From Streptomyces verrucosisporus (lineage in GTDB: Bacteria > Actinomycetota > Actinomycetes > Streptomycetales > Streptomycetaceae), in assembly GCF_017114865.1 (NCBI RefSeq), contig NZ_JADEYH010000027.1, forward strand, positions 1 to 64,000: 64,000 nucleotides of DNA, given 5' to 3'. Numbering within the stretch: the first letter of the stretch is position 1; each line of letters begins with the position of its first letter. Below are positions 43,301 to 50,751 of this stretch, piece by piece. The translations under genes and the position numbers were made by a program. The notes beneath the pieces are model-generated. The model worked only from the letters and a program-made list of their open reading frames with translations. It searched no databases and was not told the DNA's origin.

Positions 43301-45599
43301 CGGACCGGAACCGGACGGCGGGCTGACCGTACCGCCCGTGCCCGCCCCCGACCAGAACACCGAACCGCCCGAACCGCCCGAACTGCCCGTACCGGACGGC
43401 GCCGGGGGCGTGCCGGAGGCCGAAGCGGCCGCGTCCGGCCCGGACGCCGGCCCGGACGCGGCCGCCGAACGGCGCCGGGAGCCGGACGAACACGATGAGG
43501 ACGAACGGGGATACGCCGATCTGCGCCACGTCCACCAGCTCGTCAGCAACAACTTCTACGGCACCGTCGATGCCGCGGGCGCGGCCTTCGGCTTCGGCGC
43601 CGCACCGTCCCCCGGTCTCGCCCCCGGCGTCATCGAGCCCGGGGAGGTGGACCGCGCCCTGCGGTTCTACGTCCCGCCGCAGCCCTGTTTCGAGGACGCG
43701 CTCGACAGACTGCGCGAGGACGCGCTCGTCGTGCTGACCGGCCAGGACGACTGCGGCCGGGGCGCGGGCTCCCTGGCCCTGCTCAGGGAGGTCCTGGGCC
43801 GGGGGACCAGGCTGCGCAGCCTGTCGCCCGCCAACGCGCTCGCCGGTCTGGCCACGGCGCGGGACCTCAGGCCGGGGCAGGGGTACGTCATCCTCGACTA
43901 CGTCGGCGAGCTGAACGCCGCGGCCGTGCAGGCGTACGAGATCGGGCGGCTGAGCGGGGAACTGCGCCGCAAGGGTTCGTACCTGGTGATCACGGCGGGC
44001 GGCGCGACCAGCCGGCGGCTGGCGCTGCAGGACCACTGCGTGGCATGGCGGGCCCCGGACCCCGTGGAACTGTTCGAGCGGTGCCGACGACTGCTGCCCG
44101 GCACCGCCCTTGCGCCGGACACCGAACAGGAGCTGCGGGAACGGGTCGGCGAGCAGCGGCGGCCGGCGGATGTCGTCGCCGCGGCCGTGGCCCTGTCCCG
44201 GGACGGCGCGGAGGGCGCGCTGGACACTCTGCGAGACCGGTGCCGGGAACTGGTCGAGGAGCTGTTCCGCAAGCAGCCGCCCGCGGAGGACCTGATCCCG
44301 CTCGCGGCCCTGGCCTTCCTGGAGGGCATCCCCGAGCGGACGTTCGAGAAGGAGTGCGCCGCGCTCACCACCCATGTCCGCACCTGGGAGCAGAGCGGCG
44401 GGACGCCGGCCGCGGAGCCGGACGACGAGGCCGGCACGGTGTCGCGCGGCGCGGTGACCCAGCAGTCCCGGGCCCGCTGGAGGGACCGGGCGGCGGGGCT
44501 GGTGAGGGCCGAGCACCGGCCCGGCTCGGGACGGAACACCGGACGCAGCGAGCGGTGCCTGGTCTTCACCGAACCCCGTGCCCGCGAGTTCGTCATCGCG
44601 GAGCTGCACGACCTGTACGGCTACGAACTCTGGTACCCGCTGCGCCGGTGGCTGGCCGAGCTGGCCCTGCTGGGCGACCTGGAGACCCGTACGGAGGTGG
44701 CCCGCGGTGTCGCGTTCCTGGCTCGGCACGCGCTCGTCGAGGTCGACGAGAACCTGCTGAGGGTCTGGTCCGACGGGCCCGCCAACCAGCGGGTGACCGC
44801 CGCGCTGACGCTGCAGTTCATGTGCGACGTCGAGCATCTCGCGCCGCAGGCCCTGAGCACCGCGCTGAGCTGGACGGCCAACAACGGATCGGGCCGGGCC
44901 GTGACGGCGGCCATGGCGCTGACGGGACGCCTGGGCTCCCTCTACCTCATGGAGGCACTCGGCCGGCTGTGGTTCCTGACGCAGCGCGGGGAGCGGATCG
45001 CTTTCTCGGCCCGTCGCTCGCTGGTCCTGCTGCTGCAGACCGCCGAACAGGAACCGGAGCGCGCGCTACTCATCCTCCGGTACGTGCGGACCATGATCGC
45101 AGAGGCGACGCCGGGGTCCAGGGAGTTGTCGGTCGCGCTGCGGAACGCCGTTCAGCTCCTCGCTGCCGACCGGCTGGACAGCGCCGAGCCCCTCACCGCG
45201 GCACTTGTGCGCACCGTCCCGGGCAGCCCCCGCCACCTGGGGTTCCTGTGGGCGGACATCCTGCACAGCGGCAACCGGATCCTGGCGGTCGGCGAGCTGT
45301 GCCGGACGCTGGTGCAGCTGCGGGACGACCCGTCTGTCACCGACGCCGTACGCGGGCTCGGCGAGGCCATGCGGAACGCCATGAGCGAGCGCCGGTGGGC
45401 CGCGCTCCGCCGCCACCTGTCCATCGCCCTGAGGCACCCCGACTTCGCGATACCCGGCGCCCGCCAACTGGCGCAGGTGCTCATCGGGTCACTGCGCGGT
45501 GGAGCGGCGGCGGACTCCCGGCACTCCACCGCGTCCCTCCAACCCACTCCCCCGCCCACTCCCGCTCTCACTTCCGTCCGAGGAGGCCGAAGCAAGTGA
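43293..45599 (+). CDS. STAND-like protein with degenerate P-loop and N-terminal signalling motif
   Basis: 768 residues. Residues 1-80 are acidic and Pro-rich. NNFYGTVDAAGAAFGFG (86-102) matches the C-terminus of the cyclase-like protein. A P-loop NTPase-like core follows: VVLTGQDDCGRGAGS, where the Walker A Lys and Thr are Arg156 and Gly157; QGYVILDYVGEL as Walker B; and LVITAGGATSRR. Nucleotide hydrolysis is therefore doubtful. From ~residue 430 to the end it is all helical, HEAT/ARM-like, as in sensor or scaffold arms of NLR-like proteins. The stop overlaps the SPFH start. Confidence 0.75.
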   Translation: MADGPEPDGGLTVPPVPAPDQNTEPPEPPELPVPDGAGGVPEAEAAASGPDAGPDAAAERRREPDEHDEDERGYADLRHVHQLVSNNFYGTVDAAGAAFGFGAAPSPGLAPGVIEPGEVDRALRFYVPPQPCFEDALDRLREDALVVLTGQDDCGRGAGSLALLREVLGRGTRLRSLSPANALAGLATARDLRPGQGYVILDYVGELNAAAVQAYEIGRLSGELRRKGSYLVITAGGATSRRLALQDHCVAWRAPDPVELFERCRRLLPGTALAPDTEQELRERVGEQRRPADVVAAAVALSRDGAEGALDTLRDRCRELVEELFRKQPPAEDLIPLAALAFLEGIPERTFEKECAALTTHVRTWEQSGGTPAAEPDDEAGTVSRGAVTQQSRARWRDRAAGLVRAEHRPGSGRNTGRSERCLVFTEPRAREFVIAELHDLYGYELWYPLRRWLAELALLGDLETRTEVARGVAFLARHALVEVDENLLRVWSDGPANQRVTAALTLQFMCDVEHLAPQALSTALSWTANNGSGRAVTAAMALTGRLGSLYLMEALGRLWFLTQRGERIAFSARRSLVLLLQTAEQEPERALLILRYVRTMIAEATPGSRELSVALRNAVQLLAADRLDSAEPLTAALVRTVPGSPRHLGFLWADILHSGNRILAVGELCRTLVQLRDDPSVTDAVRGLGEAMRNAMSERRWAALRRHLSIALRHPDFAIPGARQLAQVLIGSLRGGAAADSRHSTASLQPTPPPTPALTSVRGGRSK

Positions 45600-46669
45600 A
45601 CTACCCGGTCATCGCCGAGCACATCCTGGCCACGGTCCAGGGCGCCTGGTGGTCTCGGCGCCGTCGCCGCGACGACGTGCCGCAGCTGCCGCCCGGCGCG
45701 GTCCACGTCTTCAGGGTCGGCGGAAACTACCGCACGTTCCCCGAGGGCATGGTGTTCGATCCGTCCCACCCCGACGTACTCGACGCCTCCTCGGTCAGCC
45801 TGATCGACACCCGGGCGCGCCTGGTCGAGGTGGAGCGCACACTCCCGTCGGTGAGCGAGGCGGACAACTTCACGGTGCGGGCGTCCTTCACCTGCCAGGT
45901 GACCGATCCGACCGTCGTCGCCCGGCAGGGCGTCATCGATGTCACCGTTGCGCTGCGTGCCTATCTGATGGGCGACGCCGACCTGCCGAGGGTGAGCGCC
46001 GGGCACCGCGTGGAGGAGGTCAACGCGGTACGGACCGAGGTCGGTCACCGCATGACCGCATACAGCGCGATCGTGCCGCCGCGGGTCGCGGGCATGAGCG
46101 TGGAGTTCGTCAGCGCCGAGGTGCACGCGTCGGACGACCTGCGGGACTGGGAGCAGAAGCTGCGCGACGAGCGGAGGTCCTGGGAACTCCAGCGCGGGCA
46201 ACGCGACTTCGAGACCCAGGACGCACTGCGGATCGCGGAACTGCTCTCCCAGGGGTCCGATCACGTGGACGCCTTCGGCATCGCCCGTAAGGAGATCGAC
46301 GTCACCGAGGCGGCGGCCCGCATCCACCGGACAGCCGAGGAGGAGTCGGACCGCCGCCACGAGGCCGAGACCTCGGACCGGGCCCACGCGCAGGCGCGCG
46401 AGACCGCGGAGACGCAGGTGCGCCGCGACATGCTGCTGACGCTGCTGCGCCAGATGGGCGGCAGCGAGTACGTCGACTACCACCAGGTCCTGGAACAGGT
46501 CCTGAGGGAGACGGGCGGCAACGCCGCGCCCGGCATCGGGGCCGCAGCCGGTGCCACCCGCATGGTCGAACCAGGGTCGGCGTACCCCGGCCGCACGGCT
46601 GCGGACCGGAACGGCTCGCGCGACCCGCAGACCGGTTTCGTCAAGGACGAGGACGGTCTCGTTGACTGA
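45596..46669 (+). CDS. SPFH/band 7-like membrane-scaffold protein
   Basis: 357 residues from GTG 45596 (GTGA overlap). After a short basic N-terminus, the beta-rich part (AVHVFRVGGNYRTFPEGM; RARLVEVERTLPSVSEADNF; VRASFTCQVTDPTVVARQ) and the strand PPRVAGMSVEFVSAEVHAS resemble the SPFH fold. A long charged coiled-coil region (residues ~180-300) follows, then a Gly/Ala tail. SPFH proteins oligomerise into membrane-associated rings. There is no clear membrane helix here. The assignment rests on pattern only. Confidence 0.6.
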   Translation: MNYPVIAEHILATVQGAWWSRRRRRDDVPQLPPGAVHVFRVGGNYRTFPEGMVFDPSHPDVLDASSVSLIDTRARLVEVERTLPSVSEADNFTVRASFTCQVTDPTVVARQGVIDVTVALRAYLMGDADLPRVSAGHRVEEVNAVRTEVGHRMTAYSAIVPPRVAGMSVEFVSAEVHASDDLRDWEQKLRDERRSWELQRGQRDFETQDALRIAELLSQGSDHVDAFGIARKEIDVTEAAARIHRTAEEESDRRHEAETSDRAHAQARETAETQVRRDMLLTLLRQMGGSEYVDYHQVLEQVLRETGGNAAPGIGAAAGATRMVEPGSAYPGRTAADRNGSRDPQTGFVKDEDGLVD

Positions 46670-48092
46670 CCTCCTGACGAGCCATGTGACGGCCCCCGGC
46701 ACGCCGGACGGCCAGGGTTCGGGCGAGGACGCCGCCGCGAGCACAGCTGACGACCGGGCCGGCGCCCGCACCACCGGCACCGGAGCCCCCGCCCGCACCG
46801 CCCGACACTCACGGACCCCCCGCGGTTTCGACGCCGCACGACGGCTGCGCGTCCTGACCGGTGTCGACGAGGAACTGCTGGACAGGGTCAGCTACGAGCG
46901 GAGCAAGTACACCGCCCTCGGCGGAGTGGTGCTCGGCACCTCGGCCATCGCGGCTTTCTCCATGTGGAACTTCGCGACCGAGGCGCTGGGCAGGGTCTCC
47001 CTCATAGCCATCGTCCCGACGGTCATCTGGATGCTGTTCGTGCTCAACCTCGACCGCTGGCTGGTCACTCCCCAGCCGAACGCGCGGCGACGGGTCGGGC
47101 CACTCCTCACACGTCTGCTGATCGCCCTGATGCTCGGCGCGGTGATCGCCGAGCCTCTGGTGCTGCGCATCTTCCAGACGGCCATCGAAGAACACGTCGC
47201 CGACGAACGCACGGACGCCATCGACCGGTTGCGCACGAACCTGATCCGCTGCAACCCCGTGCCGTCCACGACGCGGACCGTCATCCCGAAGGGCTGCGAG
47301 GGGACCTACGTCCTCTCCTTCGGCAAGACGCCCGGGGAGCGGGCCGAGGAACTGGCGACTCTTCGCTCCGACGCCGAAGCCCTGCAGGAGCGGGTGGACC
47401 GGGACACCGGCAGGCTGGAGGACATCGACTCAGAAGTCCGGGACGAGTGCCGCCGGCTGGTCCGCATAGCCGCCACCGGCCTGTACCAGCGGACATCCGA
47501 GTGCCTGCGCCTGCGCGAGAAGGCACAGGACTACCGCACGACCCACCGCACCGACGAGAACGAGAAGCGACTGGCCCGCATGAACAGCCGCATCTCGAAG
47601 ATGGAGGCCAAGCAGACCAAGTCACGCGGCGACTTCCTCAAGGCCCGGGCCGACGGCGTGGAGCGGCGGCTGGAAGAGGAGCGCGCCAAGCAGAAGGAGA
47701 TCGGCGTCCTGGAGCGGATGCGGGCGCTCGACCGGCTCGCGACCGGGAACCCGGTGCTGTTCGTGGGCATCTGGCTGGTCCGCCTGCTGTTCGTCCTCCT
47801 TGACGTACTCCCTGTGCTGGTGAAGTACCTGAGCGGCGAGTCCGCGTACGACCGGATGCTCACCAGCGCCAGCAACAGCGCGGTCAAGATCCACGACGAG
47901 GAGGTCCGGTTCGCCGAGCGCCGGGCCGTGGCGAACCTCGAGATGGCCCAGGACACCATCGAGCAGGAGGTTCGGCGCCACCGGGCCGAGTCGGAGGCCG
48001 CGTTCCGCGAACACACGGCAGCGATGAACATCCGGACCCGGCAGGCGGTGAGCGCGTTGGAGGAGGAGATCCGCCGCTCGTCGGCGGTCTGA
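46662..48092 (+). CDS. DUF4407 integral membrane protein with long coiled coil
   Basis: 476 residues from TTG 46662, eight bases after a GAGG element and overlapping the previous stop. Residues 1-55 are disordered. Three closely spaced membrane helices (YTALGGVVLGTSAIAAFSMW; IAIVPTVIWMLFVLNLDRWL; LLIALMLGAVIAEPLVL) include the family-typical NLDRW. A ~190-residue extracytoplasmic or coiled-coil region with three cysteines follows, then a fourth helix (VLFVGIWLVRLLFVLLDVLP) and a final coiled coil. DUF4407 function is unknown. Confidence 0.85.
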   Translation: MTDLLTSHVTAPGTPDGQGSGEDAAASTADDRAGARTTGTGAPARTARHSRTPRGFDAARRLRVLTGVDEELLDRVSYERSKYTALGGVVLGTSAIAAFSMWNFATEALGRVSLIAIVPTVIWMLFVLNLDRWLVTPQPNARRRVGPLLTRLLIALMLGAVIAEPLVLRIFQTAIEEHVADERTDAIDRLRTNLIRCNPVPSTTRTVIPKGCEGTYVLSFGKTPGERAEELATLRSDAEALQERVDRDTGRLEDIDSEVRDECRRLVRIAATGLYQRTSECLRLREKAQDYRTTHRTDENEKRLARMNSRISKMEAKQTKSRGDFLKARADGVERRLEEERAKQKEIGVLERMRALDRLATGNPVLFVGIWLVRLLFVLLDVLPVLVKYLSGESAYDRMLTSASNSAVKIHDEEVRFAERRAVANLEMAQDTIEQEVRRHRAESEAAFREHTAAMNIRTRQAVSALEEEIRRSSAV

Positions 48093-48180
48093 CGCGCCCG
48101 CCTCCGATGGGGGCACAGCACCACGGCCGCCCCGCACGCCGGGGCGGCCGTCCGACACCGACGGAACGGAAGGGCAGAGC

Positions 48181-48738
48181 ATGACCACACCCGGAGGCGA
48201 TGCCGACGCGGCCCCGGACGCCGCCAGGGCTCCGGACACCGCGGCCACTGCCGACCGCGGCGCGGAACTCGCCAGGATCCTGCTGGCCGAGGCCCGTGAG
48301 GAACTCGTGAAGGCCGACAACAAGGCCGGCCTCATGCTGGCGTCCCTCGGGGCGTCCCTGACCGCCCTGCTCGGGGCGATCGGCAGCGGTGTCATCGTCC
48401 CACGGGGGTACGCCGTCGTCCCGCAGCTCCTCCTCTGGGTGGGCTGCGCCGCCTGCGTACCGGCGATCGTCCTGCTCGGCCTGGCCGTGACCCCGCGGCT
48501 CGGAAAGTCCCACCATTTCCGCACCCACTACTTCGGTGACGTCAGGCTCGCGATGTCGGTCACACACCTGGAGCGCACGGTCCGCCGCACCGACCCGGTG
48601 TCCCGGGACCTGAGCCAACTGGCGGCCCTGTCCCAGATCGTCTGGACCAAATACCGCTGCATACGCCACGCGCTGGCCTGGAGCACGGCCTTCTACACGC
48701 TCACACTGCTGGGCATAGTGACGGGAGCGTCGACATAG
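48181..48738 (+). CDS. Pycsar-effector-like (PycTM) membrane protein
   Basis: 185 residues, with GGAAGGG upstream. The layout matches the Pycsar effector family. An amphipathic helix ends in LVKADNKAGLMLASLGAS (the D-x-KA box). Two membrane spans follow (LTALLGAIGSGVIV; LLLWVGCAACVPAIVLLGLA), then HYFGDVRLAMSV, and a last helix pair (LSQIVWTKYRCIRHALAWST; FYTLTLLGIVTGA). In known Pycsar systems this protein disrupts the membrane when it binds cCMP or cUMP made by a class III cyclase. It lies 88 bases after the DUF4407 gene on the same strand. Confidence 0.75.
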   Translation: MTTPGGDADAAPDAARAPDTAATADRGAELARILLAEAREELVKADNKAGLMLASLGASLTALLGAIGSGVIVPRGYAVVPQLLLWVGCAACVPAIVLLGLAVTPRLGKSHHFRTHYFGDVRLAMSVTHLERTVRRTDPVSRDLSQLAALSQIVWTKYRCIRHALAWSTAFYTLTLLGIVTGAST

Positions 48739-48834
48739 CAGCGCACCGGCCGGGCAAAGACGGGTCGCCCGACCGCAAAGAGCTCGGGCGGGATTCGCCC
48801 AGCTCCAAGCGGCTCCCGAGAGCGCCCCATGAAA

Positions 48835-48880
48835 CAGGTCAGGGGCCCGACCCGCTCTCGCGGATCAGGCCCCTGACCTG
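48835..48880. terminator. Hairpin between the operon end and tRNA-Pro
   Basis: Arms 48835-48847 and 48868-48880 (13 bp) enclose a 20-base loop. It lies just beyond the tRNA-Pro 3' end and after the Pycsar-effector-like gene, so it can serve both strands. Confidence 0.65.
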
Positions 48881-48892
48881 GTGTTTCGGCTG

Positions 48893-48966
48893 TCGGGGTG
48901 GCGGGATTTGAACCCACGACCTCTTCGTCCCGAACGAAGCGCGCTGCCAAGCTGCGCCACACCCCG
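48893..48966 (-). tRNA. tRNA-Pro (anticodon CGG)
   Basis: 74 bases. Acceptor CGGGGTG pairs with CACCCCG, with discriminator A. The anticodon stem-loop CTTCGTTCGGGACGAAG reads CGG. T-loop GTTCAAATC. CCA is not encoded. The conflict-system operon ends next to it. Confidence 0.93.
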
Positions 48967-49062
48967 TGTGCAACGAGGACTACTTTAGCCCACGCCCGCG
49001 CTCAGGAGAAATCCGGTTTCCGGGGTGCGGCGGAGGCGGGACGGGGGGTGTGGCGGGCGCGG

Positions 49063-50004
49063 TCAGGGGCGCTCGATCAGGGTGAGGAGAGTGGCCTCCG
49101 GGGGGCAGGCGAACCGGAAGGGGGTGTAGCGGTTGGCACCGCAGCCCGCCGAGACGTGGAGGTAGGAACGGTGGCCGTCCGCCTCGTGGTGGGACAGGCC
49201 GCGGGCCCGGTCGGTGTCCAGGTCGCAGTTGGTGACCAGGGCGCCGTAGAAGGGGACCCGGAGCTGGCCGCCGTGGGTGTGGCCGGCCAGGATCAGCGGA
49301 TAGCGGTCGGCGGCGAAGGCGTCCAGGACGCGCAGGTACGGGGCGTGGACGACGGCGAGGGGGAGGTCCGCGTCGTGCTCGGGACCGCCGGCCACCTCGT
49401 CGTAGCGGTCGCGCTTGATGTGCGGGTCGTCCAGTCCGGTGAGGGCGATCTCCTCGCCGCCGTCGAGCTTGATCCGGCCGCGTGTGTTGGACAGGCCGAC
49501 CCAGCCCGCCGCGTCGAATGCGTCGCGCATCCCCTCCCACGGGTTGTGGACGGCGCCGACGACCGGGGGGTTGCCGTTGAGGCCGTGGCGGCCGCTGGCC
49601 TTCTCCAACAGGTAGCGGGCGGGGTTGCGCAGCCGGGGGCCGTAGTAGTCGTTGGAGCCGAAGACGTACGCGCCGGGGAACTCCATAAGCGGGCCAAGAG
49701 CGTCCAGGACCTCGGGGACGGCCTCAGGGTCGGAGAGGTTGTCACCGGTGTTGACCACGAAGTCGGGCCGCAGCCCGGCCAGCGACTGGAGCCAGTGCTG
49801 CTTCTTGCGCTGGCCGCCGACCATGTGGATGTCGGAGACCTGGAGCACGCGCAGCGGCCGCATCCCGCGGGGCAGTACGGGCACCGTGACGCGCCTGAGG
49901 CGGAACGAACGGGCTTCGACGCCCGCCGAGTAGGCGAGGCAGGCCGCGCCTACCGCCGTGATGCCGAGGGGGATTCTGAGGGAGAGCGGGTATCGCGCAG
50001 GCAT
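49063..50004 (-). CDS. Membrane-anchored metallophosphoesterase
   Basis: 313 residues from ATG 50004. An N-terminal hydrophobic anchor (IPLGITAVGAACLAYSAGV) is followed by the calcineurin-like motifs VLQVSDIHMVGG, VVNTGDNLSD, VFGSNDYYGP and AGHTHGGQLR, a complete dimetal site. It is of the YkuE/YaeI type acting at the membrane. The substrate is not determined. In actinobacteria it commonly neighbours YqeY and the class A PBP, as here. Confidence 0.93.
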   Translation of the reverse strand: MPARYPLSLRIPLGITAVGAACLAYSAGVEARSFRLRRVTVPVLPRGMRPLRVLQVSDIHMVGGQRKKQHWLQSLAGLRPDFVVNTGDNLSDPEAVPEVLDALGPLMEFPGAYVFGSNDYYGPRLRNPARYLLEKASGRHGLNGNPPVVGAVHNPWEGMRDAFDAAGWVGLSNTRGRIKLDGGEEIALTGLDDPHIKRDRYDEVAGGPEHDADLPLAVVHAPYLRVLDAFAADRYPLILAGHTHGGQLRVPFYGALVTNCDLDTDRARGLSHHEADGHRSYLHVSAGCGANRYTPFRFACPPEATLLTLIERP

Positions 50005-50158
50005 GGGCCCATGGTCGCAGACATACGGGTGGGGTGCGGACGCACGGGCGACGGGAACGGCCCAGGCCGGGGCCGCGTGGGGAGGAGGGACGGGGGGCCG
50101 GGGGCGGCGCGGCACAATGTGGTGGGCGTCGGGCTCCACCTCCTGGCACACTTCCGAC

Positions 50159-50623
50159 ATGACCACGCTCAAGACCCGGCTCCAGGACGACCTCACCGCG
50201 GCGATCAGGGCACGCGACGAGCTGCGCTCCTCCACCCTCCGCCTCACGCTGACCGCGATCCAGAAGGAGGAGGTGGCGGGCGAGAGCGCCCGTGAACTGT
50301 CCGACGCCGAGGTCGAGAAGATCATCACCCGTGAGGCCAAGAAGCGGCGCGAGGCGGCGGACGCGTTCGCCAAGGGCGGGCGCGCCGAGCAGGCCGAGCG
50401 GGAGCGCGCGGAGGGCGAGGTGCTCGCCGAGTACCTGCCCAAGCAGCTCACCGACGGGGAACTGGACGCGCTGGTGGCCGATGCCGTGGCGGAGGCCGGG
50501 GCGGCCGGGGCCGAGGGGCCGAGGGCCATGGGCGCAGTGATGAAGATCGTGAACCCGAAGGTGGCGGGGCGTGCGGAGGGCGGCCGGGTGGCTGCCGCCG
50601 TCAAGAAGCGACTGGCGGGCTGA
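50159..50623 (+). CDS. GatB/YqeY domain protein
   Basis: 154 residues. A charged helical N-terminal half (LKTRLQDDLTAAIRARDELR, STLRLTLTAIQKEEV) is followed by the YqeY C-terminal block (GPRAMGAVMKIVNPKVAGRA). It is related to the tRNA-binding tail of GatB; its cellular role is unproven. It is divergent from the phosphoesterase and convergent with the PBP gene. Confidence 0.93.
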   Translation: MTTLKTRLQDDLTAAIRARDELRSSTLRLTLTAIQKEEVAGESARELSDAEVEKIITREAKKRREAADAFAKGGRAEQAERERAEGEVLAEYLPKQLTDGELDALVADAVAEAGAAGAEGPRAMGAVMKIVNPKVAGRAEGGRVAAAVKKRLAG

Positions 50624-50676
50624 CCGCTTACCTGCGGGCCTACGGCTCGCAAGTCCGCAGGTAGGCGGAGGAACGG

Positions 50677-50705
50677 CGGAGGGGCCCCGGTGCGGGGCCC
50701 CTCCG
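50677..50705. terminator. 13-bp hairpin between yqeY and the PBP gene
   Basis: Arms 50677-50689 and 50693-50705 with loop GTG, located between convergent stops. Confidence 0.75.
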
Positions 50706-50751
50706 GTGTGTTCATGTGTGTTTCTGTGAGCGCCGCGTGCTGCCGTACCGG

